A stretch of 64,000 nt of DNA, taken from contig NZ_CABVQK010000022.1 in assembly GCF_902499335.1 (NCBI RefSeq), forward strand, positions 40,178-104,177, in the 5' to 3' direction. A model generated the notes under the pieces. It saw only the letters and a list, made by a program, of their open reading frames with translations, was not told where the DNA came from and searched no databases. The translations under genes and the position numbers were made by a program. Below are positions 34,691 through 43,249 of the stretch, one piece after another (within the stretch, counting starts at the first letter, position 1; each line of letters begins with the position of its first letter). This stretch comes from Burkholderia lata. Lineage in GTDB: Bacteria > Pseudomonadota > Gammaproteobacteria > Burkholderiales > Burkholderiaceae.

Positions 34691-37138
34691 ATGTTCATAC
34701 AACGACTATCCACCTACGCCCGCCGGATCGCGCTGATCGCATTGCTGCAGTTCGCGGCGATCGCGACCGCGTCGGCGTTTCCGGCGGCCGCATCGGCCCC
34801 GCTGGCGAGCGGCGTCGGCGCGCCCGTCCCGGCCATCTCGCTGAACGACGCCGTCGCGCAGCTCAAGCAGATGCAGGCCGAACTGGACCGCATCAAGCAG
34901 CAGACCTCGACCGCGTCCAACAGCAAGGAACTGGACGGGCTCAGCGACTCGACGCAGGAGCTGAGCACCGATGTCGAGAAGCTGCAGAGCGATCTTGTTC
35001 CGCAGCGTGCGCAGATCCAGGGGCAACTCGACGTGCTCGGCCCCCCGCCTGCCGAGGGCGCCGCGCCGGAAACGCCGGCCGTCGCGAAGCAGCGGGCCAC
35101 GCTGAACGCGCGCAAGACACAGATCGACGCGGCGCTGAAGCAGGCCGCCGACCAGAAGACCAGCCTCACGAACCTGAACGAGCAGTTCGCGAAGCTGCAT
35201 CGCGGCCTGCTGAAGAACCAGCTCGCGTTCCGTTCGGGCGGCATTTTCAGTGCGCAGTTCTGGCTGCCGCTGTTCCATCTCGCGCCGGACGACGCCCAGC
35301 GGCTCGGGGACTTCGACGAAGAAATGCTCGACATGCTGCGCTCGTCGTGGGTGCCCGGACAAAAGGCGATCACCGTGCTGCTGCTGGTCGCCGCGTTCGC
35401 GGCATGGATGGGCGGCCGCCGGCTCATCGAGCGCGGGCTCGCATGGTTCTGCGTGAACCGCCTGCCGGCCACCCGCTTGCGCCGCAGCGCGCTGGCGCTG
35501 TCGACCGCGCTGTCGACACTGCTGGCAACCGCCCTCGCCGTCCAGATCCTTTACCTCGCCGTCGCGCGCCATTACGACCTCACGCCGGCGCTGACCGATC
35601 TGTGGGACCAGTTCGCGAAGCTCGCCGCGACCTGCGCACTGATCGCCGGGCTCGGCCGCGCACTGCTCTGCACGAAGCACCCGTCGTGGCGCCTCCCCGC
35701 GCTCGCCGATCCGGTTGCGCTCGCGATGAAGCCGTTCCCCGGCATCCTGGCCGCGCTGCTGCTGGTGTCCGGCACGCTCGAATCGATCAACCGGATCGTC
35801 GACACCAGCCTGTCGGTCACGCTGTTCGGCCGCGGGATCGTGTCGCTCGTCGTCGCGGTGACGGTCGGTGCGTCGCTGCTGCGCTCGAACCGCGCCCGCA
35901 GCGTGCTCGCGGCCGCCGGCGAAGCGCCCGAGCAGCGCTCGACGCTCGCCGGGCTGATCCATGCGGCCGTCACGCTGGCCATCATCGCGACCCTGATCGC
36001 GCTGCTGATCGGCTATATCACGGTCGCGCGCTTCATCACCTACGAGCTCGTGTGGTTCGAGATCGTGCTGGGCGCCACCTACATCCTGATCCAGTTGACG
36101 CGCGACGCGAGCGAAAGCCTGTTCTCGTCGAGCCTGCCGACGGGCCAGCAGATCAAGCACCTTTTCGCGCTCGAGGATCGTCACCTCGACCAGGCCCGCA
36201 CGGTCCTGTCCGGTTTCGGCACGAGCCTGCTGATGCTGATCGCGGCCATTGCGCTGCTGACGGGCGGTTTCGGCACGACGCCGGGCGACCTGCTCGACAG
36301 CGCGGTCGCGATGATCGGCAGCCAGCGGCTGCAGAGCCTGAACATCATGCCCGACCGGATCATGAACGCCGTGATCGGGTTCGCGATCGGCTTCTACCTG
36401 CTGCGCTCGCTGCGCCGCTGGCTCGACAGCGAGTTCATGCCCGCGCTCGGCATGGATACCGGGATGCGCGTGTCGCTGATCACGCTGTTCACCAACGTCG
36501 GCTACGTGCTGCTCGTGCTGATGACGCTCGGGCTGCTCGGCGTCAGGTGGAACAACCTCGCGTGGATCGTCAGTGCGTTGTCGGTGGGTATCGGTTTCGG
36601 CCTGCAGGAGATCGTGAAGAACTTCGTGTCGGGGCTGATCCTGCTGACCGAGCGCCCGGTGAAGGTGGGCGACATGATCAGCATCGCGGGCGTCGAAGGC
36701 GATATCCGCCGCATCAACGTGCGCGCGACCGAGATCCAGCTCAGCGACCGTTCGACCGTGATCGTGCCGAACTCGCAACTGATCTCGCAGAACCTGCGCA
36801 ACGTGACGATGGGCAACAGCACGCAGGGCGTCGCGACGCTGGTGCTGACGTTCCCGCTGAACACCGATCCCGAGCAGGTGCGCGACCTGCTGCTCGAAGC
36901 GTATCGCTCGCATGAGGCGATTCTCGAGAAGCCGGCGCCGTCGGTGACGTTCAGCCAGCTCACGCCGGACGGCATCACGCTGAGCGTGACGGGTTACGTG
37001 TCGAGCCCGCGGATCGCGAGTTCGACGAAGAGCGATCTGCTGTTCGAGATCCTGAAGCAGTTGCGCGCGGCGGGGATCACGCTGTCGAGCCCGCAGATGC
37101 TGGTCGTGCAGAACATGCCGGCGGTGGGAGACGCATGA
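34691..37138 (+). CDS. Large mechanosensitive channel, DUF3772-MscS type
   Basis: Inner-membrane mechanosensitive channel of 815 residues that would release solutes on hypo-osmotic shock. A signal peptide (to about 30) leads into a periplasmic region with coiled-coil character (residues 50-185, many Gln, Lys, Leu heptads), matching the DUF3772 domain. Several membrane helices follow (about 225-600), and the MscS core includes GIGFGLQEIVKNFVSGLILLTERPVKVGDMI, which is the pore-lining and beta-domain boundary, then STVIVPNSQLISQNL. The ATG at 34691 gives the expected signal peptide. It shares a terminator with the convergent amaB gene. Confidence 0.9.
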   Translation: MFIQRLSTYARRIALIALLQFAAIATASAFPAAASAPLASGVGAPVPAISLNDAVAQLKQMQAELDRIKQQTSTASNSKELDGLSDSTQELSTDVEKLQSDLVPQRAQIQGQLDVLGPPPAEGAAPETPAVAKQRATLNARKTQIDAALKQAADQKTSLTNLNEQFAKLHRGLLKNQLAFRSGGIFSAQFWLPLFHLAPDDAQRLGDFDEEMLDMLRSSWVPGQKAITVLLLVAAFAAWMGGRRLIERGLAWFCVNRLPATRLRRSALALSTALSTLLATALAVQILYLAVARHYDLTPALTDLWDQFAKLAATCALIAGLGRALLCTKHPSWRLPALADPVALAMKPFPGILAALLLVSGTLESINRIVDTSLSVTLFGRGIVSLVVAVTVGASLLRSNRARSVLAAAGEAPEQRSTLAGLIHAAVTLAIIATLIALLIGYITVARFITYELVWFEIVLGATYILIQLTRDASESLFSSSLPTGQQIKHLFALEDRHLDQARTVLSGFGTSLLMLIAAIALLTGGFGTTPGDLLDSAVAMIGSQRLQSLNIMPDRIMNAVIGFAIGFYLLRSLRRWLDSEFMPALGMDTGMRVSLITLFTNVGYVLLVLMTLGLLGVRWNNLAWIVSALSVGIGFGLQEIVKNFVSGLILLTERPVKVGDMISIAGVEGDIRRINVRATEIQLSDRSTVIVPNSQLISQNLRNVTMGNSTQGVATLVLTFPLNTDPEQVRDLLLEAYRSHEAILEKPAPSVTFSQLTPDGITLSVTGYVSSPRIASSTKSDLLFEILKQLRAAGITLSSPQMLVVQNMPAVGDA

Positions 37139-37173
37139 CGCGGCTCGCACGCTTGCCGTCGCGCAGATGAACG

Positions 37174-37212
37174 AAGGGCCGGCACCGCAACGCGGCAGCC
37201 GGCCCTTTCTAC
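37174..37212. terminator. Terminator between convergent MscS and amaB genes
   Basis: AAGGGCCGGC (37174-37183) pairs perfectly with GCCGGCCCTT (37198-37207), with an inner CCGC/GCGG stem and TTTCT at the right edge. It is 35 bp after the channel's stop and can fold in both directions. Confidence 0.75.
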
Positions 37213-37243
37213 TCCTGCGCAGCGCCCGTCCGGGCGCCCCGCA

Positions 37244-38755
37244 TCAGACGTCGAACTTCACGCCCTGCGCCAGCGGCAGCTGACGGCTGTAGTTGATCGT
37301 GTTCGTCGCACGGCGCATGTAAGCCTTCCACGCATCCGAACCCGACTCGCGGCCGCCGCCCGTTTCCTTCTCGCCGCCGAACGCGCCGCCGATCTCCGCG
37401 CCGCTCGTGCCGATGTTCACGTTGACGATCCCGCAGTCGCTGCCCGCTGCCGACATGAACTGCTCGGCCTCGCGCATGTCGTTCGTGAAGATCGCCGACG
37501 ACAGGCCTTGCGGCACCGCGTTGTGCAGTTCGACCGCGTCGTCGAAGTTGTCGTAGACCATCACGTACAGGATCGGTGCGAACGTTTCGCGCTCGACCAC
37601 CGCCGATTGCTTCGGCATCCGCACGATGGCCGGACGCACGTAGTACGCATCCGCGTGACCGACGTCGACGCGCTCGCCGCCCTTCACCTCGCCGCCCTGC
37701 TCGCGTGCATCGCCCAACGCCTTCTGCATTGCATCGAACGACGCGCGATCGACCAGCGGGCCGACCAGCGTGCCTTCTTCAAGCGGGTTGCCGACCTTCA
37801 CCGACGTGTAGGCCTTCTCGATGCGCGGCAGCAGCTGTTCGACCAGGCTGCGATGCACGATCAGGCGGCGCAGCGTCGTGCAGCGCTGGCCGGCCGTGCC
37901 GACCGCCGCGAACGTGACCGCACGCACCACGAGATCCAGATCCGCGCTCGGCGCGACGATCATCCCGTTGTTGCCGCCGAGTTCGAGGATGCCGCGCGCG
38001 AGACGCTGGCTCAGCACCTTCGCGACTTCCTGGCCCATCCGCACGCTGCCCGTCGCGCTGACGACCGGCACCTTCTTCGATGCCGTCAGCACCTCGCCGA
38101 CATCGCGCATGCCGAGCACCAGCTGGCTCAGCTCCGCCGGCGCGACGCCCGGGTGGGTCTTTTCGAATTCGCGGATCGCCTTCTGCAGCAGCACGTGGCA
38201 TGCGATCGCGGTAAGCGGCGTCTTCTCGGACGGCTTCCACACGACCGAATCGCCGCACACGAATGCGAGCGCCGCGTTCCATGCCCACACGGCGACCGGG
38301 AAGTTGAACGCCGAGATCACGCCGCACACGCCGATCGGGTGCCACGTTTCCATCATCCGGTGGCCCGGGCGCTCGGATGCGATCGTGAGGCCGTAAAGCT
38401 GGCGCGACAGACCGACCGCGAAATCGCAGATGTCGATCATTTCCTGCACTTCGCCGAGGCCTTCCGACGTAATCTTGCCGGCTTCGAGCGTGACGAGGCG
38501 GCCGAGTTCGGCCTTGTGCTCACGCAGCACGTTGCCAAACACGCGCACGAGTTCGCCGCGCACCGGCGCCGGCACCGTGCGCCACTTGAGGAATGCGTCG
38601 TGCGCGGCGTCGATCTTGCGCTCGGCGTCGGCGGGCGTGTCGACGGCCAGCGTCGCGAGCGTCGCGCCGTCGAGCGGCGAACGCGCGGTCAGCGCATTGC
38701 CTTTCCACTGGGCGAGATCGATATCGAGCGCGGCAAGAATGTCGTTGAATTGCAT
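37244..38755 (-). CDS. amaB: L-aminoadipate-semialdehyde / piperideine-6-carboxylate dehydrogenase AmaB
   Basis: NAD-dependent aldehyde dehydrogenase of 503 residues (ALDH7, antiquitin-like) that oxidises 2-aminoadipate 6-semialdehyde to 2-aminoadipate in lysine and pipecolate breakdown. The catalytic Cys292 lies in GTAGQRCTTLRR and the Glu in ILELGGNNG, both typical of ALDH7. The start follows GAGGAAG four bases upstream. It is transcribed away from a LysP-like permease and the pipecolate oxidase gene amaA, the same partners as in Pseudomonas putida, which supports the assignment. Confidence 0.88.
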   Translation of the reverse strand: MQFNDILAALDIDLAQWKGNALTARSPLDGATLATLAVDTPADAERKIDAAHDAFLKWRTVPAPVRGELVRVFGNVLREHKAELGRLVTLEAGKITSEGLGEVQEMIDICDFAVGLSRQLYGLTIASERPGHRMMETWHPIGVCGVISAFNFPVAVWAWNAALAFVCGDSVVWKPSEKTPLTAIACHVLLQKAIREFEKTHPGVAPAELSQLVLGMRDVGEVLTASKKVPVVSATGSVRMGQEVAKVLSQRLARGILELGGNNGMIVAPSADLDLVVRAVTFAAVGTAGQRCTTLRRLIVHRSLVEQLLPRIEKAYTSVKVGNPLEEGTLVGPLVDRASFDAMQKALGDAREQGGEVKGGERVDVGHADAYYVRPAIVRMPKQSAVVERETFAPILYVMVYDNFDDAVELHNAVPQGLSSAIFTNDMREAEQFMSAAGSDCGIVNVNIGTSGAEIGGAFGGEKETGGGRESGSDAWKAYMRRATNTINYSRQLPLAQGVKFDV

Positions 38756-39389
38756 CACTTCCTCTTCAGGGACAGATTGATCGGTGCGGCGGCAGCGCCG
38801 CCCGCGTGATTCGATTGGAGCGCGTTCGCGCGCCCTGTGCAAGCGGATGCGCCGCGCGGCAGGCCCGGTGCGCCATTCGGCGCATCGCGCCGCGCCGCCG
38901 CCGGAAGCCCGGCTGGACGGCGCGCTCCCGCCTCGCAAGGCACGATCCATGAAACACATTGTCGGTGGCCACAAGTCGGGCCGCTATTGATATTAACTCA
39001 CGACTTCATTCCGAAAGCGCAACACCTCCGTACGTCGGATCGATGCGTTTTCATACCGAGATCGGACGCTTCTCAAGCCCACAGACAGGCTATCGGACAG
39101 GTCGGAGCAAGATGCAAGTTGATGACAAAGTCGCATCACCCTGTGCGGAAATATCGTTTGCTGCCTGCTCATCCGGCCCACACAATCGGGGCGACGTCGA
39201 GGTGCAATGCACCCGGCGCGCCGCCGGCCGCCATGACGGCTGCCGGACGACTGACGAAGGCGACACGCATCGCGGCCCGGTTCATCCGGCCCGTTCCGGC
39301 ACCGCATCACCGCTGCCCGGCCCGCGGCCGGCAACGCGTCGCGCTTCGTCACCGAAAAACAATCCCGGAGACAGCGCCCAGCGCCCGCC
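38756..39389. other. Long intergenic region between amaB and the LysP-like permease
   Basis: These 634 bp are the largest gene-free gap. A 176-aa open frame (38959-39489) has Arg/Pro/Ser-rich composition with no motif and runs into the permease, so I reject it. The stretch 38980-39180 is less GC-rich than its surroundings and probably carries both divergent promoters. I see no structured RNA. Confidence 0.5.
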
Positions 39390-40970
39390 ATGCATTCAGA
39401 TGCCCGCCCCGATTCACCCCGTCCGTCTGGCTCGCCGCCCGCGAAGCCGTCCCTCCACCGTGCGCTGCAGGCCCGCCATCTGCGAATGATCGCGATCGGC
39501 GGCTCGATCGGCACGGGCCTGTTCGTCGCGTCCGGCGCGTCGATCTCGCAGGCCGGCCCCGGCGGCGCGATGCTCGCGTACATGGTGATCGGCCTGATGG
39601 TCTATTTCCTGATGACGAGCCTCGGCGAAATGGCCGCGTTCATGCCCGTGTCGGGCTCGTTCGCGACCTACGGCGCGAAGTTCGTCGACGAAGGCTTCGG
39701 CTTCGCGCTAGGCTGGAACTACTGGTACAGCTGGGCCGTCACGTTGGCGGTGGAACTGGTCGCCGCGCAGCTCGTGATGAACTACTGGTTCCCGCACGTG
39801 CCGGGCATGTGGTGGAGCGCGCTGTTCCTCACGTTGATCTTCGCGCTCAACGCGCTGTCGGTGCGCGGCTTCGGCGAAGCCGAGTACTGGTTCGCGCTGA
39901 TCAAGGTGCTGACGGTGCTCGCATTCGTCGGCGTCGGCCTGCTGATGATCTTCGGGATCATGCAGGGCGGCCCGAGCGCCGGCTGGGGCAACTTCACGAT
40001 CGGCGACGCGCCGTTCGCCGGCGGCTGGGCAACGATGCTCGGCGTCGCGATGATCGCGGGCTTCTCGTTCCAGGGCACTGAAATGATCGGCGTCGCGGCC
40101 GGCGAATCGGAAAACCCGCGCACGACGATCCCGCGCGCGGTGAGCCAGATCTTCTGGCGCATCCTGCTGTTCTACGTGTTCGCGATCTTCGTGATCGGCG
40201 TGCTGATTCCCTATACCGACCCGAGCCTGCTGAAGAGCGACGTGACCGACATCGGCGTGAGCCCGTTCACGCTCGTGTTCCGCCACGCGGGCCTCGCGTT
40301 CGCGGCCGGTGTGATGAACGCGGTGATCCTGACGGCCGTGCTGTCGGCCGGCAACTCGGGCATGTATGCGTCCACGCGGATGCTCTACAACCTCGCGGTC
40401 GAAGGCCGCGCGCCGAAGATCTTCGCGAGGCTGTCGCGCGGCGGCGTGCCGCGCAACGCGCTGTATGCGACGACGGCCGTAGGCGCCTTGTGTTTCCTCA
40501 CGTCGCTGTACGGCGACAAGACCGTGTACCTGTGGCTGCTGAACACGTCGGGCATGGCCGGCTTCATCACGTGGCTCGGCATCGCGGTCAGCCACTACCG
40601 GTTCCGCAAGGGCTTCCTGAAGCAGGGCTACCGGCTCGACCAGCTGCCGTACCGGTCGAAGTGGTTCCCGTTCGGCCCGCTGTTCGCGTTCGCGCTGTGC
40701 GCGGTCGTCGCGCTCGGCCAGGATTACCAGGCGTTCCTCTCCGACAAGATCGACTGGGTCGGCATCGCCGCGACCTACATCGGCCTGCCGTTCTTCCTCG
40801 CGATCTGGCTCGGCTACGCGCTCGTGCGCAAATGCCGCCTCGTGCGCTACGAAGACATGGAGATCGCGCCGTGGATCGAACGCAACGCGGCGCCCGAACC
40901 CGCCCCGCAGGCTGAAACCGGCTACGCGGGCTACGTCGCCCGCCCGGCCAACCCGACGCCGGGCGCCTGA
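39390..40970 (+). CDS. Amino-acid permease, LysP-like (APC family)
   Basis: Inner-membrane amino-acid:proton symporter of 526 residues with 12 helices. The first helix RHLRMIAIGGSIGTGLFVASGASISQAGPGG carries the APC substrate-binding glycines, and FSFQGTEMIGVAAGESENPRTTIPRAV is the conserved sixth helix and loop. Strong resemblance to LysP and its position between amaB and amaA suggest lysine or pipecolate uptake. N-terminal residues 1-25 are Pro/Ser-rich and the start is not firmly fixed. Two hairpins lie between it and amaA. Confidence 0.85.
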   Translation: MHSDARPDSPRPSGSPPAKPSLHRALQARHLRMIAIGGSIGTGLFVASGASISQAGPGGAMLAYMVIGLMVYFLMTSLGEMAAFMPVSGSFATYGAKFVDEGFGFALGWNYWYSWAVTLAVELVAAQLVMNYWFPHVPGMWWSALFLTLIFALNALSVRGFGEAEYWFALIKVLTVLAFVGVGLLMIFGIMQGGPSAGWGNFTIGDAPFAGGWATMLGVAMIAGFSFQGTEMIGVAAGESENPRTTIPRAVSQIFWRILLFYVFAIFVIGVLIPYTDPSLLKSDVTDIGVSPFTLVFRHAGLAFAAGVMNAVILTAVLSAGNSGMYASTRMLYNLAVEGRAPKIFARLSRGGVPRNALYATTAVGALCFLTSLYGDKTVYLWLLNTSGMAGFITWLGIAVSHYRFRKGFLKQGYRLDQLPYRSKWFPFGPLFAFALCAVVALGQDYQAFLSDKIDWVGIAATYIGLPFFLAIWLGYALVRKCRLVRYEDMEIAPWIERNAAPEPAPQAETGYAGYVARPANPTPGA

Positions 40971-40989
40971 CCGCGCGGATCGGCCCGCA

Positions 40990-41025
40990 CGCACCAGCCG
41001 CCGCCCGAGCGCGGCGGCCGGTGCG
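40990..41025 (+). terminator. Long hairpin after the permease gene
   Basis: A 15-bp inverted repeat with one mismatch (40990-41004 and 41011-41025) and a 6-nt loop starts 19 bp after the permease stop. There is no T tract directly downstream, so it may stabilise the 3' end of the permease mRNA. Confidence 0.5.
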
Positions 41026-41044
41026 CTGACACCCCCATTCGACG

Positions 41045-41088
41045 CGGCGCGCGCGTTCAGGCAAGATCGACGCGCGCCGTCTGTTTTT
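41045..41088 (+). terminator. Hairpin with T tract just before amaA
   Basis: CGGCGCGCG (41045-41053) pairs perfectly with CGCGCGCCG (41071-41079), followed by TCTGTTTTT. It is 26 bp upstream of the amaA start codon, so it either ends permease transcripts or attenuates amaA. Confidence 0.55.
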
Positions 41089-41114
41089 CCGCCGTTACGA
41101 GTCAACGAAATCGC

Positions 41115-42383
41115 ATGCAGAACTTCTACGAAGCCACCGTTACCCGCCAGCCCTACCCGCAACTGACCGGCACGATCGACACGCAGGTCTGCATCGTCGG
41201 CGGCGGCCTCGCCGGCCTGTGCACCGCGCTCGGCCTCGTCGAGCGCGGCGTGCACGACGTCGTCGTGCTCGACAGCGAACGGGTCGGCTTCGGCGCATCG
41301 GGCCGCAATGGCGGTTTCGTCTTCGGCGGCTACAGCCTCGACAACGCCGACCTGCTGCGCACGCTCGGCCGCGACGAAGGGCGCCGGCTGTACCGGCTCA
41401 CCGTCGATGCGGTCGACCTGATCCGCGCGCGGATCGCGCGCTACGGCATCGACTGCGACATCGTCGACCAGGGCGTGATGCTCGCGAACTGGTTCGACGA
41501 TCCGTCCCGGCTCGACAGCGTGCGCACGCTGATGAAGGATGAACTCGGCGTCGACTGGGAACCCGTTTCGACGGACGCGCTGCGCAAGCGGCTGAAGACG
41601 CAGCGCTATTACGGCGGCCTGTTCGAGCCGAATGCCTTCCATTTCCATCCGCTCAAGTACGTGCTCGGCGTCGCGGCGGCGGCATCGCGCGGCGGCGCGC
41701 GCGTGTACGAACGCTCGGCCGCGCTCAGCATCGCGCGCGAAGGCGCCGGGTACGTCGTGCGCACGGCGCACGGCACGGTGCGCGCGAAGGACGTCGTGTT
41801 TGCCGGCGGCGGCTACGCGCGCGGCGTGTCGCCGCGCATCGAGCGCGCGGTGCTGCCGATCGCGACCTACGTGATCGCGACCGAGCCACTCGGCGCGCGC
41901 CTGCCCGACGCGATCGACGCGCCGTACGCGATCTACGACACGCGTTTCGCATTCGACTATTACCGCCCGCTGAAGGACACGCGCATCCTGTGGGGCGGCC
42001 GGATCTCCGTGCTCGACCGCGGCCCCGACGCGATCGCCCGCCTGCTGCGGCGCGACCTGCTGCGCGTGTATCCGCAACTGGAAGGCGTCAAGGTCGACTA
42101 CGCGTGGGGCGGGCTGATGAGCTACGCGCGGCACAAGATGCCGCAGATCGGCCGCGACGCGGACGGCGTGTGGCACGCGATCGCGTTCGGCGGCCACGGG
42201 ATGGCGCCGACCACGGTTGCCGGCGAAGCGCTCGCGGCCGCGCTGGCCGAAGGCCGGCCGGTGCCGGAAGGCTTCAACGCGTTCGGGCTCACGCGCACGT
42301 TCGGGCTGGCGGGCCTCGCCGCCGCGCAGCTCACGTACACGGCGTACCAAGCCCGCGACGCGCTCGCGTCCTGCCGCCGCTGA
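41115..42383 (+). CDS. amaA: L-pipecolate oxidase AmaA (FAD-dependent amine oxidoreductase, DAO family)
   Basis: Flavoprotein of 422 residues that oxidises L-pipecolate to piperideine-6-carboxylate, the step before AmaB. The Rossmann FAD motif VCIVGGGLAGLCTALGLVERG is at residues 25-45, followed by GASGRNGGFVFGGYS, typical of the DAO/GlyOX family. The C-terminal DYAWGGLMSYARHKMPQIG and AFGGHGMAPTTVAGE segments complete the fold. The product name rests on family plus the amaB/permease neighbourhood. A TetR regulator follows on the same strand. Confidence 0.85.
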   Translation: MQNFYEATVTRQPYPQLTGTIDTQVCIVGGGLAGLCTALGLVERGVHDVVVLDSERVGFGASGRNGGFVFGGYSLDNADLLRTLGRDEGRRLYRLTVDAVDLIRARIARYGIDCDIVDQGVMLANWFDDPSRLDSVRTLMKDELGVDWEPVSTDALRKRLKTQRYYGGLFEPNAFHFHPLKYVLGVAAAASRGGARVYERSAALSIAREGAGYVVRTAHGTVRAKDVVFAGGGYARGVSPRIERAVLPIATYVIATEPLGARLPDAIDAPYAIYDTRFAFDYYRPLKDTRILWGGRISVLDRGPDAIARLLRRDLLRVYPQLEGVKVDYAWGGLMSYARHKMPQIGRDADGVWHAIAFGGHGMAPTTVAGEALAAALAEGRPVPEGFNAFGLTRTFGLAGLAAAQLTYTAYQARDALASCRR

Positions 42384-42454
42384 GCGGTGGCCACGGCGGC
42401 CGAAACCGCCCTGCCGATTAGAGCGGAAGGTCGGCCGGGCGGGGATTTCCCACA

Positions 42455-42463
42455 TGCTAGAAT
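42455..42463 (+). promoter_or_regulatory. Candidate extended -10 of the TetR gene
   Basis: TGCTAGAAT fits an extended -10 element 37 bp upstream of the TetR start. There is no good -35, so the call is tentative. Confidence 0.35.
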
Positions 42464-42499
42464 GGCTTTTCCAAGCCGCCGAAGCCACAATAAATTCAC

Positions 42500-43174
42500 A
42501 TGAAAGCAGGAAGCAAGGCCGCCACGTCCGACACCCGCGCGCTTCCGTCCGATGCGCGGCGCAAATACGATCCCGAGCAAACCAAGCGCAACATCCTCGA
42601 CGTCGCCACGCAGGAATTCTCCGCGATGGGCCTCGCCGGCGCGCGCGTCGATGCCATCGCCGAGCGCACGAACACGACGAAGCGCATGCTCTACTACTAC
42701 TTCGAAAGCAAGGAAGGCTTGTACGAGGCCGTGCTGGAGAAGGTGTACGGCGACATCCGCGCACTCGAGCAGGAGCTGCACGTCGGCGACATGGAGCCGC
42801 GTGAGGGCATGCGCCGCCTCGTCGAATTCACGTTCGACTATCACGACAAGCATCGCGACTTCGTCCGCCTCGTGTCGATCGAGAACATCCACGGCGCGAA
42901 GTATCTCGAACAGCTCAAGTCGTTCAAGAACCGCAACGTCAGCATCATCAAGACGCTCGAGGAACTGGTCGAGCGCGGCGCGGCGAGCGGCGCGTTCCGC
43001 AAGGACATCGACGCGTTCGACCTGCACCTGCTGATCAGCTCGTTCTGCTTCCACCGCGTGTCGAACCGCTACACGTTCGGCGCCGCGTTCGGCCGCGATC
43101 CGTCGGCACCGCGCCTGCGCGCGCGGCATCGCGACACGATCGCCGACGCCGTGCTGCGCTACGTCGCCGCGTAA
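42500..43174 (+). CDS. TetR-family regulator downstream of amaA
   Basis: Regulator of 224 residues. The N-terminal HTH covers about 28-75 (TKRNILDVATQEFSAMGLAGARVDAIAERTNTTKRMLYYYFESKEGLYEAV), preceded by a basic arm; the C-terminal all-helical domain would bind the effector. It has its own candidate promoter and lies 116 bp after amaA. Control of the pipecolate genes is likely by position. A pipecolate- or lysine-derived effector is inference. Confidence 0.85.
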   Translation: MKAGSKAATSDTRALPSDARRKYDPEQTKRNILDVATQEFSAMGLAGARVDAIAERTNTTKRMLYYYFESKEGLYEAVLEKVYGDIRALEQELHVGDMEPREGMRRLVEFTFDYHDKHRDFVRLVSIENIHGAKYLEQLKSFKNRNVSIIKTLEELVERGAASGAFRKDIDAFDLHLLISSFCFHRVSNRYTFGAAFGRDPSAPRLRARHRDTIADAVLRYVAA

Positions 43175-43249
43175 GCGGCGGCGTCAGCCGGTTTCCCGGC
43201 CAGCCTCACACCGGGCGCACCCCAGCCGCGCCCGGCGTTCTCCGATGCG

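Noticed and set aside
34706..37150. 814-aa antisense frame over the MscS gene
   Set aside because: Composition of Arg, Gln, His and Asp repeats; the opposite frame is a clear DUF3772-MscS channel.
38959..39489. 176-aa open frame between amaB and the permease
   Set aside because: Arg/Pro/Ser-rich with no motif, and its last 100 bases overlap the well-supported permease start in another frame.
39708..42764. 1018-aa antisense frame over permease and amaA
   Set aside because: Shadow of two well-supported genes; no motif.
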